64,000 nucleotides of DNA from Zerene cesonia (taxonomy: Eukaryota > Arthropoda > Insecta > Lepidoptera > Pieridae): assembly GCF_012273895.1 (NCBI RefSeq), contig NC_052104.1:744001-808000 (forward strand), in the 5' to 3' direction. The first letter of the stretch is position 1, and each line of letters starts with the position of its first letter. Positions 10,045 through 21,114 of the stretch are shown here, one piece after another. The notes below the pieces were generated by a model. It searched no databases. It was not told where the DNA came from and saw nothing but the letters and a program-made list of their open reading frames with translations. The translations under genes and the position numbers were made by a program.

Positions 10045-10387
10045 GACGTGACAACGTCTTAAATTAGGTTGCGGCTCGGAGTCACTCATGAAAAAGTGTA
10101 ACGCCCGGTAACGTTACGATGAGTCACCGAACTATGATCGGTCCGCCGCGCGCGCAGCACTAGAGAATTAGGCGCATTGAATCGGCGCGTGCTTGTGTCT
10201 CTGTCTCTGTCTTTTTAGTAAACAAAATACATTTTCTATAGTTAAAATTTGTGCAATTCCTATTTTCATTTAATTCCTTGTTCCTATTGTGCAATTTAAT
10301 AATATTCATATCAATAAATATTCTACCGAGAAAAAGACGTTGTCACGTAAAATCTTCGCCCGTAAAACCGACTTTACAGGCAACCAT
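10045..10387 (+). mobile_element. TIR element, copy 1 (GACGTGACAACGTC)
   Basis: ACGTGACAACGTCTT at 10046-10060 is inverted exactly as AAGACGTTGTCACGT at 10334-10348 (15 bp). GC-rich DNA with GCCGCGCGCGCAGCAC and a CTCTGTCTCTGTC run lies inside. The similarity to the second copy (40097-40595, opposite strand) continues about 39 bp past the right inverted repeat to GGCAACCAT and then stops. This copy is therefore probably a truncated end of a larger element. Confidence 0.6.
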
Positions 10388-10389
10388 TT

Positions 10390-11100
10390 TTTTGTAATTA
10401 CTACCATTCTTACTCTGAGTTCTTTTAAATATTATGATATAATTTCCATTTATGGTAGATTGAACAATGGTGAAAAGTATTATTGCTGATCGCAGGTCAG
10501 GGTTAATATCGTGATAATGGTTTGTTCATCCCAAATACTGGTCAGGTGGCAACACCTGCCTACATTTTTATCTGTGAAAATCAACATTGTTGTTGGTCAA
10601 ATAAAAATAATGTACAATGTAACTGATTTGTATGGCCACGGTCATGGTTAAAAAAAATGCTACGTTATTTTTCCTTTTTGGAATGTTGGTTAACTTGGTA
10701 TTTGTCTGTTTTTTGTGTTAAAAAGAGAAAAAAAGAAACGCTATAATCGATTGGATGGTTTTATCAACTGCAATCTAAGCGATGCATTTAATTAAGTATA
10801 AAAATTATAATTGCTGCTACATATACCTAAAATAAACTCGTTTAAACAAACAAAATTCTTTATATTATTATACGTATAGATTTAGACTTATAGTGTAAGT
10901 AAAAATCGCTGTCAAAATCAGCGCGAAGATAATTAAAGGAATTAATTGGGGATTAAACAGCCCCGAATCTGTCCACTCATTAGCTGTGACATCGTTAATT
11001 AAAAGTTGAATCGAATTTTCATTAAGCTTTGTCGTTTTAATTGTGCACCAACTACATGTGTTTAAAGTTTAGAAGTTTGATTATTTGACAATTAAACTTT
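10390..11100. other. Intergenic stretch, no gene seen
   Basis: AT-rich and without recognised repeats or coding potential. Confidence 0.4.
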
Positions 11101-11103
11101 ATA

Positions 11104-11420
11104 TGTCATTGTTGGCAATGGAGCTGGTGGTTCGCGTGATGGTAAGGGCTACCAACGTCCAAGAATATTTGCAGACGTGCGGTCGTTTGCAGGCCTTGCG
11201 CCTGTAGAAATGGATTGTCAACTTTAAATGAAGAGGAATAAAGGAATGTGGTGGGGAAAAGGAAAAGGATGTGATCCTCTGGCCTCCCGCTCACTGAAGG
11301 AATCACAGTGATATTCGCATGCTAATGTTTCACGCCAGTCGTCTGTGGGGTGTGGTAATATCCCCGCTGCGAGCTGACCCAATTCGTGCCGAAGCTTGCT
11401 ACACTCCCACAGTCGAAAAA
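11104..11420 (-). repeat. A-tailed 'GTGGTAGTCGAGC' family repeat
   Basis: On the minus strand it starts with the diverged GTGGGAGTGTAGCAAGC, continues through GGGTCAGCTCGCAGCGGGG and TGAAACATTAGCATGCG, and ends in the CCAGCTCCATTGCC / AATGACATA 3' block. Near full length. Confidence 0.65.
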
Positions 11421-11552
11421 TGTCTAATCTTTCAAATTAAATGTGTAATAAACTATTTAATGGTTGTTTTTCATAATAACTTCTCTGTTTTATGATAGCT
11501 TTCGTTAGATTCTATGTTTTTCTAGTTGGTTCAATAGTAAATTTATGTGATA

Positions 11553-11752
11553 CCAGCTGCGCCCAGCGGTTTCACCCGCATAAGTCTGTATCCCGTAGGA
11601 ATATCTGCATAAAAAGTTACCTATATGTTATTCTATTTGTCCAGCTGTCTACGTACCAAATTTCATTGCAATCGGTTCAATAGTTTTTGCGTGAAAGAGT
11701 ATCAAACGCACACACATCTTTACAAACTTTCGCATTTATAATATTAGTAGGA
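11553..11752 (-). mobile_element. Lep1-type Helitron, CTAG end mutated to CCAG
   Basis: The internal match to the other copies is complete (CCAGCTGTCTACGTACCAAA, TTTCATTGCAATCGGTTCAA). The terminal CTAG now reads CCAG. An open frame of 63 codons across it is a by-product. Confidence 0.7.
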
Positions 11753-11759
11753 AGTCACT

Positions 11760-12350
11760 TTGTGCCGTAATCTTAATTTTTTATTTTTAAGGATGTGTGA
11801 AGCGTAGCAATAATGATAATTATAAAAACAAATATTCCATTCAATAAAATTTATTATCAAATATAATATAATGATAGGTTGCATATCTCAATAATATAAT
11901 AGGCGTATTAGTTGTGGCTATTTGAACTATTTAAATGCCAAACTGAAACCACTAACCGCTACGATATTGTTTTATACAATTAGAACGGTATTTAAACGGC
12001 TATCCAATTCATGAATTCATCCATGATTTGTAGCGTAATTTTAATGTACATAGATACTACTGATACACATAATATGGTTATTTCATTTAAAAGGAACAAC
12101 TACTTTTTTTGGCGAGTTTTATCTATGAATAATTTGAATATTTAAACTAATGTTTAGACGTAATCGTCTGGAAACGAATCAAGTTTATGTAACTAGAAAA
12201 TTAAATATATATGAACGATTGTCTGGTTTAATTGATATTTTTTTATCCAGGTTATTCAATACGCCTGAGTTCTCACAAAAAATCTTTCAAATATTATTAT
12301 TTTTAATCTATTGAATAAATTATTTTGTTTTATTTCTATTATATTAATTT
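11760..12350. other. AT-rich intergenic stretch
   Basis: No gene or known repeat recognised. Confidence 0.4.
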
Positions 12351-12460
12351 GCAGATGCACTCGCAGAGAGATAAGGAAAGGATTGATGACTGGAAAGAAG
12401 GAATAGACAGGGAAGAGTTAGTAAAAGAAAATGGGGAAAAGGTTTACGATGAGTGAGTAA
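12350..12460 (-). repeat. Fragment of the A-tailed repeat that mimics an exon
   Basis: GATAAGGAAAGGATTGATGA and CTGGAAAGAAGGAATAGACA are the purine-rich core of the A-tailed family in inverted orientation. The stretch happens to carry TTTGCAG at its left, a 32-codon open frame and GTGAGT at its right, so it can look like an exon, but the 'acceptor' also occurs in other copies of the repeat. Confidence 0.55.
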
Positions 12461-12464
12461 TTTT

Positions 12465-13190
12465 TAACAGCATACTTATTTTAGCATTCAAAGTACTTAC
12501 AGATAATTTACTCGTAATTTAATCCTGACTTGAATATTTAACCTTTGTCGGCTGTACTAGTCTTCAGTACCTTTTCAGAGCTAGTTTCTGCAATGTTGCC
12601 CCTGATATAAAATTTAGCCTCAGGTACTTGGTACAGGTTTAGCTTTTTATTAATCTTAATAAGATTGGATTGGGCCCAGTTGTTAATGTGTTAAATGGTA
12701 AGAAAAAAAAATCTCAACTTTTTAATATTGCCACTATATGCCATATGGGTATGTACAATAGATGAAATTTAAATCAGTATTCCAGATACAACGAAATTTA
12801 AGAAATCCTTATTTGATACTTTTTATGCAAAATATTTAACTAACCTTAATATTTACCAGTCCAGTCTATTATGACTGGCAAATAAAATTGTAAATTAAAA
12901 ACTACACAGCTGAACAATAAAGTTCGATCGAAAGTTGAAAATTAACTCTTTGTTGTCCATCTTTTTGCTTCTGACACCGTGAAAAATACTTTATGAACGA
13001 TTTAAATGTTTAGTCTTTTTTATTTCTAAATAAATTTTTCTCATTTACAACATACCAATTTTTGTGAGTTAAATACTTAGCCCATTGCTTTGTCAGCTAT
13101 TGTGTGTCATATGAATGCTTTATTTGGCTGCTTTTTAAATGTTTTTATCTACTTACTGATATTTAAATAATAAAATATATAAATACTACA
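12465..13190. other. AT-rich intergenic stretch
   Basis: No gene or known repeat recognised. Confidence 0.4.
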
Positions 13191-13199
13191 CCGCCTTCG

Positions 13200-13378
13200 A
13201 AATTTCAATGCTAAACCAAATTGAAGTGGAAGCACATGGGAGGCACCAGCTATCAAATAAAAAAAGAACCATAAAAATCGGTCCTTCCCATCTAAAGTTC
13301 TGAGGTAACAAACCCAAAAAAAATAACGTCAAATTGAACTCGTCTTCTTTAAAGTCGCTTGAAAATGGATCGAAAATG
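13200..13378 (-). repeat. Interspersed repeat, 'CGACTTC..GGAGG' family
   Basis: On the minus strand: CGACTTTAAAGAAGACGAG, GGGTTTGTTACCTCAGAACT, TTATTTGATAGCTGGTGCCT and CCAATTTGGTTT... in the usual order. This is the best-preserved copy in the window. Confidence 0.55.
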
Positions 13379-13379
13379 G

Positions 13380-14425
13380 AAAAGCTTTATTAGTTATAAA
13401 TAATAAACATACAATATTTAAAGCCTTGTCTAGTCTAGCATAAAACACTAATAAAGGGGATTTCTCTCCCTTTAATCCTAATAAGCGACAATAAGGCCCA
13501 AACTACATAACCAAATAGCAAAGTCCAAAGTCCACACACATCGTGACGTCAGCTGACCAACTCCATAGAAAGCAAACACTAATAAGTTATAAAGGGTTAT
13601 AAATAGATTACTTTCTTTTAGAATGCCATCTCATACGATTCTATCAAATCGAAGGAGAGCTTATAAAGCGTAGATAACCGCAAAATCAAATGACGCCACC
13701 TTAGTGAAAGATTCCCTCGTTTTGATAATGAAATGTCGAACTCACACACACTTGCCGCCATGTCATAGATTAAATGACAGACGTGAAGAAAAAAAAGTAC
13801 ATATAATTATTTTTTTATCATAATAATAATTTTATCCGTAAGAGTAGTAAATGAATTAATCTCTAATACTGTAAAGCAATCTTAACTGGTATATAAATAC
13901 TGATTTCGATTTATATATTTAAAAGAACACAGTTTTCATAGAACTTAATTTCTTACAATTACGATACCATATTCTTTATATGCAAAAACAAAAAAAAGTG
14001 TTAATAAAATAAATCTGTAATTTCTTTATGTATCTTTTACATTTCCTTACATTTAGTGTAAAACCTTGTACAAGACTTAATGGAATATATATTTTTGGCA
14101 GGTCATACTTAACAATCTGAAGAAATAAAATGAAGAAGCTATATCTCAAACACACACTGTCAAAGATACAGTCACACACACAATTTAAAAGTATGGCAAT
14201 ATTATTTGAGTGTTCTAGAAGGTTCCTTCACACCTGATATTTAATCTTTGCCCACACTTTATTGGAACACCGTACCCCTTAGATTTATTCTCTGCGCATA
14301 AATTGACGAGACAAATTTCCATTGCGACTGATTTACCGCCATTTGCGTGTCGTTACGTGTTATGTAATCGTATGGATAGATGAGGTAATGTTTGTGTTTG
14401 ATAACAACATTAATTCTCATATTCT
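13380..14425. other. Intergenic stretch without recognised genes
   Basis: A 67-codon minus-strand frame (13976-14179) is unsupported. Nothing else stands out. Confidence 0.4.
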
Positions 14426-14427
14426 AA

Positions 14428-14795
14428 ATTAGTTCGCCCCGGCTTCGCCTGTAGTACATATATAGCTTACTAGCTGCGTCCCGCTGTTTCACTCGCGTGT
14501 GTCCGAATCCCGTAGGAATATCGGATTAAAAAGTTGCCTATAATATGTTATTCCAGTTGTCCAGCTGTCTACGTACCAAATTTCATTGCAATCGGTTCAG
14601 TTGTTTTTGCGTGAAAGAGCAACAAACACACACGCATCCTTACAAACATTCGCATTTATAATATTAGTAGGATAGTAGGATAGGATAGGATAGGATGTCA
14701 CTCAGTGATGTTGCACCTTTTTTATGGTGAAATAATTTTCGAAAGTGGTCCAGTGGTTTTTGCGTGAAATTGTTACAAACATTCTAGTTTAAGTG
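14428..14795 (-). mobile_element. Helitron-like element split by a Lep1 insertion
   Basis: The left part (14428-14469) reads GCCCCGGCTTCGCCTG and ACATATATAGC. The right part (from about 14695) reads TGTCACTCAGTGATGTTGCA and GTGGTCCAGTGGTTTTTGCG. The undisrupted relative at 43144-43312 has these blocks side by side. The break falls between A and T of the host sequence. Confidence 0.6.
14470..14695 (-). mobile_element. Lep1-type Helitron nested in an older Helitron-like element
   Basis: Starts CTAGCTGCGTCCCGC and ends ATTAGTAGGA on the plus strand. After the end there is a short tandem run of TAGGA units (about 14671-14695) before the host resumes. It inserted at A|T without an evident target duplication, as Helitrons do. 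Confidence 0.7.
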
Positions 14796-14799
14796 TAAA

Positions 14800-15180
14800 C
14801 AGTGTTGTGAATATATTAGTGTAAATAGTATGAAATATTTGAACGTAAAATTGGCCTGTGCTCATTGTCTATAAGTCAATTTCATGACAAGATTCGACGT
14901 CGATTCGATCGTCTTTCAAACACTGTTTGAAAGAACAAAGATAGTGTTAAATTAACACTATCGCTCTTCCTCCTTTCGAATTCTTATTATTTCGTATTCT
15001 GGTCCATCGAACTAGCTTTAATAAGACCTTTTACTGTCAATGCAATACAACTGTGGAACGATCCAACCATATTTACTTTTTGTTAAGGCAAAGAAAAGTT
15101 CATAGAAGAGTTTAAACATACCACGTGAAGCCGGGGCGGAGCGCTGGTAATAAATAAATAAGATCTTTGAAGGCCTTTCC
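14800..15180. other. Intergenic stretch
   Basis: No gene recognised. A local inverted pair GATAGTGTTAA/TTAACACTATC occurs near 14940-14963. Confidence 0.4.
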
Positions 15181-15182
15181 GT

Positions 15183-15442
15183 TATTTTAGCTGGTGGTTC
15201 GGTAAGCGCCACCAGCACCCATGAACACTTGGAGAGGCGTAAGGTCGATTGCAGACCTTACGTCTCTGCAAATGGATTGCCGACTTCAAATTGGGAAGGC
15301 ATTATATAGATAAGACGACTGGGAAGGGAAAGGATATGGGCCTCCGTCTCCCTCTCTCTCAGAATGAAATGAAAAATGGGGGTGAGGTACTTTCCCGGTG
15401 CGAGCTGGCCCAATTCGAAGCGTGCTCGACTACCACGAACGA
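15183..15442 (-). repeat. A-tailed 'GTGGTAGTCGAGC' family repeat
   Basis: On the minus strand GTGGTAGTCGAGCACGC leads into GGGCCAGCTCGCACCGGG and ends near CCACCAGCT without the A tail. Internal inverted pair AAGGTC..GACCTT (around 15240-15263). Confidence 0.7.
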
Positions 15443-15444
15443 CA

Positions 15445-16480
15445 AACGTACGTACGGCTACCACGTTTCATAAATACTTAACATTGGTTTGTAGTGAAAA
15501 ACTCAACATTGAGCTAAGCACAACACTTCATTAGTTCTTCTAATGTTCAACTATAATACAGGATACGAGATGAAAGTTTGTACAATGGTGTGATAGTGAA
15601 AGCAAGTCGTAGAAGAGCTGGAGTATAGATTGCAATAATAATAAGATATTTTTACCAGTAGTACTCACTTCATTTACCAATCTTAGAATGCCAAACTTGC
15701 AAAGTTGCGTAATCACATTGACTTAGATAATAGCAATAAAATGCCGTATTATACGGATATTTGCGGATTCTCAGAGCGAAAACATCGAGAACTTTCGATA
15801 ATATTCACAAATAAACACTTGGAATAACAAAAACATCGAAGTTTCTGGAATCAGAGTGTTCTGTAACTGTAAAGTTATGTCACAAAAGGTTTTAGTCGAA
15901 CAGAGAGCTATGGGTTCCTCTCGACTATAGCAAGAGGACTATAGGCTAGACTATAGCTCGAGATAGGTATTTTAACCTATATATACGAAATATCTGACAG
16001 GTTTTGTGAAGTAATGTAACATCTAATACGCAGTTTTTTAATGGCCGAAATCATGAAAGGCCTGCTACAGTGGAAACAATTATGAGTGGATGTTGATATG
16101 TATGATAATATTCAACTGCTAAGCATAATTTTAAAATTTATGAAATTACGTTATAACTAATGTAAACCTTTTTATATTTCAACTCGCTCCGGAAAAGCCG
16201 ATTGTAACCCAACTCTGATTGAAAATGTAAATATTATGATTCAATGAAAATCCCTTTATTGTACAGTATTTGTTGAGTTATTTTCTATTTTTATAAGCTT
16301 TAATAGGGTGATTGTTATGTTTTTAATTATTGTTTTCTCCTTTCCTTTCCTTGTTTCTTTTCTATTTTTGTAAGGGCATTTTTGTAATTATTTATTGGAT
16401 GTTAATTAGCAGTTAAATTTGTTTTTATTTTAAGTAACTCTGTCATCTTGGGTTTACCTATTAAAGGTTTAAATTTAGAT
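15445..16480. other. Intergenic stretch, no gene seen
   Basis: AT-rich. A small dyad around CTATAGC lies near 15926-15956. No coding potential recognised. Confidence 0.4.
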
Positions 16481-16484
16481 ATTA

Positions 16485-16684
16485 CTAGCTGCGCCCCGCG
16501 GTTTCACCCGCGTAAGTCCGTATCCCGTAGGAATATCGAGATAAAAATTGTCTATATGTTAATCCATTTGTTCAGCTATCTACATATCAAATTTCATTGT
16601 AATCGGATCAGTAGATTTTGCATGAAAGAGACAACAAACACACACACATCCTTACAAACTTTCGCATTTATAATATTAGTAGGA
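16485..16684 (-). mobile_element. Lep1-type Helitron, full length
   Basis: CTAGCTGCGCCCCGCGG at the left and AATATTAGTAGGA at the right. Internal blocks in the standard order with several substitutions (for example TTCAGCTATCTACATATC), so it is an older copy. Confidence 0.7.
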
Positions 16685-16864
16685 TTATAAGTAGGATTTT
16701 ATCGTAAAACATACTCTTATGTATTTAATGTAATAACTACTCGCTGTACTTGAATCAAAATAAATGAATTCTTCACAAAAGAAACAATTAATATGTGGGA
16801 CGAAAAAAAATCAAAGAATCAACAACATAGAGCGTAAGCAACACAGTCAGCAACATCATACTCA

Positions 16865-16995
16865 ATGACACTTTCGGCCTATTTCCTTTTCCCTACCTTT
16901 TCTTGTCCATTCCTTCTATCCAGTCGTCATATCCATAATTCTTTCCCCTTAAAAGCGGGCAACGCATTTAACGTTGCTTGCTATGGCATTAAGAA
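16865..16995 (+). repeat. A-tailed family repeat, 3' part
   Basis: CCATTCCTTCTATCCAGTCG, TTAAAAGCGGGCAACGC and GCTATGGCATTAAGAAAT give the distal half of the 'GCCCGCTATGACATAAA' subfamily. Confidence 0.55.
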
Positions 16996-17950
16996 ATAAA
17001 AACAATTCAAAATCAAACTAAAGAAATAACACAAAAATTTCTCACCGATTCGTATCAAATGAGTACATAATCCTATTGAATAAATGTTTAATTTTGGTAA
17101 AAAATCTTAGCTGTGCTATCCGGCTATGTCCCTACAAACGCGCCGAGACGAAATGTTAAGTATAAAGTTTCGCCCATTTGCGGAAAAGTGAATGTTCTGT
17201 CAATAAATAGTTTATTAAATACGAATTTATATGTCGATACCAGTCAATCGCTAGTGTCGTGGAATGCCCATGGTAGTTGTAATGTGTTTATCTATAAAAA
17301 AAATACTCAGTTCTGTGATTGGTCACAATATACTGAGAGTTGTGATATGAAAGTCCGTTTATCAAACGAATTCAAAAAAATAATTTTTGTTTCTTTTTTT
17401 GGTTTAAAAACAAATGATTGGATAGTGTTCTTTTGATAATCTTATAGTGAGTATACTTATATACTATTACTACTTATATACTTATACAATATATATATAC
17501 TTATTGGAATTACCTATTTAAGCCAGCGACTGATGATAATGGTATTTTAATGTGGTCTAGTCAAAGTCCATACGTAGGTTTTGAAACAGATAATGTTTAA
17601 GCATACCTACCAGTTTAAAATAATATAAAAAATTTTCAGTTACCCCATCACAAAAGACTACCATATAGTACGCCTTTTACCGATTTCGTGTAGAAAGGAT
17701 CAAGCATCAAGAATTCCCACGAATTACGCAATACTTCTCATGTTATGATCTCAAAAGCTATTAATATAATCTTGGGATCAAATAGAAATGAAACTTTAGC
17801 AATAATCAAACATCCCACAATTCGTTTGGCAAATATTGTTTGTTTGCGAACAGTTAATAGCCTAGAAGCAAACAATAAAATGGTTTTATGTAAATATGCT
17901 GTAATAAATTGGACTGTGGTATCAAAATAATAAATTTCACTTAATTTATA
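16995..17950. other. Intergenic stretch with unsupported open frames
   Basis: The plus-strand frame at 17113-17436 (107 codons, non-ATG start) has no domain and is within chance for this window. Confidence 0.35.
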
Positions 17951-17954
17951 CATT

Positions 17955-18470
17955 TTTATGTCATTCTCGGCGGCGACATAGTCGCCTGATGGTAAGCGCT
18001 ACCACCGCCCATACACAAAGCTTTATTTGTAGGCCTTACTTTTCTACAAATGGATAACTGACTTTATAAGATACTAGCTGCGCCCCGCGGTTTCACCCGT
18101 AAGTCCGTATCCCGTAGGAATATCGGGATAAAAAGTTGCCTATATGTTATTCCAGTTGTCCAGCTGTTTACGTACCAAATATCATTGCAATCGGTTCAGT
18201 AGTTTTTGCGTGAAAGAGCAACAAACGCACACACATCCTTACAAACTTTCGCATTTATAATATTAGTATGATATGATGGCATAGAGAAGGATTGATGATG
18301 GGTATAAAGGAATTCAAGGGGAGGGATATGGGCCTGCGGCACCCCACTTGCCGTGCCAAACACAGTAACATTCACAGGCTACTATTTCGCGCCGATCTTC
18401 TCTGAAGATGTAGTATCTTCCCCGGTGCGAGCTGGCACAATTCATGCCGATGCATGCTCAACTCCGACTT
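17955..18470 (-). repeat. A-tailed repeat split by a Lep1 insertion
   Basis: Left part: CGCCTGATGGTAAGCGCTAC through CTACAAATGGATAACTGACT. Right part: AGAGAAGGATTGATGATGG through CCCCGGTGCGAGCTGGC. The pieces are collinear with uninterrupted copies such as 60860-61197 once the Lep1 copy is removed. Confidence 0.65.
18074..18271 (-). mobile_element. Lep1-type Helitron nested in an A-tailed repeat
   Basis: CTAGCTGCGCCCCGCGG to ATTAGTATGA. Host flanks are ..AAGATA and TATGATGGC.., consistent with insertion between A and T. Confidence 0.7.
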
Positions 18471-18559
18471 ATTAAACGACTTTTACTAAACGAGAAGGTT
18501 CTCAATTCGATTGTTCGATAGAAATTTAAAAATTTTTTTAGTTCGATAGAAAATTTTAT

Positions 18560-18692
18560 ATTGTTTAAGGACGTAATAATAAAGCCTCTGGCTCCTAAGA
18601 TCGCAGACTAGTTCAGGAGCCTAAGGATTCATATAACTGCACATGTCACGTTTTTATGCAAATAAAGATTTTATTTATTTATTTTTTGTTTG
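18560..18692 (+). mobile_element. LINE 3' end with ATTT tail
   Basis: TTTTTATGCAAATAAAGATT followed by TTATTTATTTATTTTTT is a typical non-LTR retroelement 3' terminus with a short tandem tail. Upstream CCTCTGGCTCCTAAGATCGC may be its 3' UTR. Class otherwise unknown. Confidence 0.5.
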
Positions 18693-18795
18693 CTGCCTCA
18701 GAACTTTTGACAGAGTGAAACGACGTTCTTTTTATTTGAAATCCGGTGCCTCTCGTGTGATCCAATTTACATTTGGTCTATTTTTGAAAGTACAA
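18693..18795 (+). repeat. Interspersed repeat, 'CGACTTC..GGAGG' family, 3' part
   Basis: GCCTCAGAACTTTTGACAGA, TTTATTTGAAATCCGGTGCC and CATTTGGTCTATTTTTGAAA match the order in the other copies. Confidence 0.5.
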
Positions 18796-19498
18796 TGACG
18801 GTTTAATGTTTTCTTAAAACAATTATTTTAATTCAACTTACTTACTGTCGTAAAGTGCTATTGAGTCATGATCTATACATGATCAAATCATATTGAATTA
18901 ATAGGAATCCAAATTTTGCCCTTGTTTTTATTGAAAATCTGTTTCTACCGACACAATAACAATTCAAATTAATGATACACGCGAAGTTCATATTATTCCA
19001 TCCCTGTTCTTTAAATTGTCATTTGAAATTCCGCCTAAATGGGGATTGTATAATAATTTTAACAGCAAAAGGTACGCTTCTAATGCAGTAATTGGAACGT
19101 AATACACGCGAGTTCCATTAGAAAAATGGAAATTCGGTCGAGTGCGGGTGGAGGTGACCACACGTTAGCTGGTTTTGAGATATTTTTTCATGCATTTTGT
19201 GCTATGACATAAAATTATACGCGAGGTGTGTGCAGACAAGTACGTGTGCAAGGCAGTTTTCTTTCTTTTTAAAAATAATAGAGTATTTTCTTTGAGTATA
19301 ATTTTTTATCTACAGTGTTTAATGATCTTTCCTTTCTTTCTTTCCCTTCAGTAAATTCCTTCGTGTACGATTATACCAATATTACATAAAAACTATATAT
19401 ATTGAAATAATCTATTCCCAATTGTTCATCATTGAATCTCATGATATTTCAACAACTTAATTCTTAGAATTACCATATTTTTCTCACTATCATATACT
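18796..19498. other. Intergenic stretch, no gene seen
   Basis: No coding region or familiar repeat identified. Confidence 0.4.
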
Positions 19499-19499
19499 G

Positions 19500-19620
19500 A
19501 CTCGGCGCCCGCGACTTCTGCCGCTTATTTAAACAAATGACAGTCTGAGGTTGAGATGCCGACAGTAACAAAGGCAGACAGACAGACAGATACAGTTACT
19601 TTCGCATTTATAATATTACA
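19500..19620 (-). mobile_element. Helitron-like remnant with GACA microsatellite
   Basis: CTCGGCGCCCGCGACTTC, then a GACAGACAGACAG run and TTTCGCATTTATAATATTAC. This is the order expected of a shrunken minus-strand Helitron-like copy. Confidence 0.45.
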
Positions 19621-19624
19621 AACG

Positions 19625-20165
19625 TTTAAAGAAATAATATCCATGTATATACTGTATACTTTATGCCGTGTATGACATATTTCTATGGCTTTTATATTGT
19701 ATCCCACATTTCCAAAAGGCTGGCTATCAAGTGCCTCAGAAAGTAATATTCGATAAAACAATTTGTCGCGGGACCGTTAAACGCATCTGTGTCGTGAGAA
19801 GGCGTGATTTCTCCTTTATTTGCTGTTTCCTTTGTTTGCTGCTAGAATTTTGTAATCTAAACATCTTTGGGTAATATACACTCTGCGGCCAAACTTGTAA
19901 TAATTTCAACAGAGTTTCGAATGAATTTTAATAGCATTTGACAACAATTATAGCATAAGATGTCATCCTTTCCCTATACTTTTCAATCCATTCATTATTG
20001 ACACGCTTATAGTAACTTCACCTGTATGTTTGTATGAATATATATAACCAACTTTAGACTCGATTTTGACCCTTGACCCTGAAAACGGACAGATTTAATT
20101 CAAATTTTGTACGCTTAGCAAGAATATGTGACAATAATTTCATGACTTTATATTTAATTCATGAT
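19625..20165. other. Intergenic stretch
   Basis: Short open frames on both strands around 19525-19874 are unsupported. Confidence 0.4.
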
Positions 20166-20169
20166 TATT

Positions 20170-20355
20170 GTTGCGGTTTCACCCACGTAAATCTCTCGTA
20201 GGAATATCGGGATAAAAAGTTACCTATATGTTATTCCAGTTGTTCAGCTATCTACGTGCCAAATTTCATTGCAATCGGTTGAGTAGTTAATGCGCGAAAA
20301 AGCAACAAACACACACACACACATCTTTACAAACTTTCGCATTTATAATACTTGT
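20170..20355 (-). mobile_element. Lep1-type Helitron lacking the CTAG end
   Basis: GCGGTTTCACCCACGTAAAT to CGCATTTATAATACTTG. The terminal AGCTGCGCC block and CTAG are lost, and an ACAC microsatellite is expanded near the other end. Confidence 0.65.
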
Positions 20356-20359
20356 TAAA

Positions 20360-20858
20360 TAATTGCCTTACGTATACCAAAGAGCAAGTGGGATAATTTC
20401 GTTCATTCTGTCATTAAATCGTGATGAGTCTTTAAACTATGTTTTTAATTATTAAGTAGACACATTCATAGACCTATATTACTTGAATATATTATCTGTG
20501 AAAATGTTCTTTGGCGGTGATAACTAACCAGACCACAAGCACAAAAATAACCATTTTTTTTTACAATTCTTTCAAACTTGTAGGGACAATCAAAAGAGTT
20601 ACCACCACGTTTCCATCTGCAAAACACTATGTCTATGAGTACGGGCCCTTGCAGAGTCCATGAAATACTAAGCGTCATTAATCGTAAGCTGAATTCGGTC
20701 CAACTGCTTGAATCACTCAACTCAGCTTTAACTGTTGACAAGGGTTCGTTTAACTTCGCCGATTAAGTTCTTTTTTCACTTTTGGGGTTTTGTTTGACTT
20801 CAAATTGGATTTGCGATGTTGCTAGTGGATACGGGGAGACAATTAATCTTCATTTTTT
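20360..20858. other. Intergenic stretch with an unsupported minus-strand frame
   Basis: A 91-codon minus frame at 20466-20741 starts at TTG, not ATG, but reads in a protein-like way (WTEF.., CRWKRGGNSF). It is preceded by TCAACAG, which could serve as an acceptor. I cannot show that it is coding. Confidence 0.25.
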
Positions 20859-20859
20859 A

Positions 20860-20995
20860 ATCGACTTCGAAAAAGCAGGTTCTCAATTTGGCTGTATTTT
20901 TGTGTTTGTTACTCCATAACTTTATACTGGGTGAACTGACTTGATGATTTTTTTTTATTTGGTCTATTTCTGACATTTGAAAGTGATTAAGTTAT
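20860..20995 (+). repeat. Interspersed repeat, 'CGACTTC..GGAGG' family
   Basis: TCGACTTCGAAAAAGCAGGT, TTCTCAATTTGGCTGTATTT and ATACTGGGTGAACTGACTTG, 5' part of the family. Confidence 0.55.
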
Positions 20996-21016
20996 TTGTT
21001 ACATTTTTAATGTAAA

Positions 21017-21110
21017 CTAGCATTCCGCCCGCGGTTTTGCTCGCGTAGTCACGGGTAAGATAGACTCGGGGCGTTACCGACAAAGAATATAATATATAGA
21101 TAAGTAATGA
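21017..21110 (-). mobile_element. Helitron-like 3'-end fragment
   Basis: CTAG at 21017-21020 leads into CATTCCGCCCGCGGTTTTGC and a TCGCG dyad, then fades. Confidence 0.4.
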
Positions 21111-21114
21111 GATG

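Noticed and set aside
12355..12452. Apparent internal exon: TTTGCAG, 32 open codons (MHSQRDKERIDDWKEG..), GTGAGT
   Set aside because: The sequence is the purine-rich core of the A-tailed repeat family, and the TTTGCAG also occurs in other copies (for example near 30770 and 48985). Exonisation is possible but nothing else supports it.
17113..17436. 107-codon plus-strand frame
   Set aside because: It starts at a non-ATG codon, shows no domain, and its length fits chance.
20466..20741. 91-codon minus-strand frame with protein-like text
   Set aside because: It starts at TTG with only a weak acceptor nearby. Kept as a note in the interval entry, not called as a gene.
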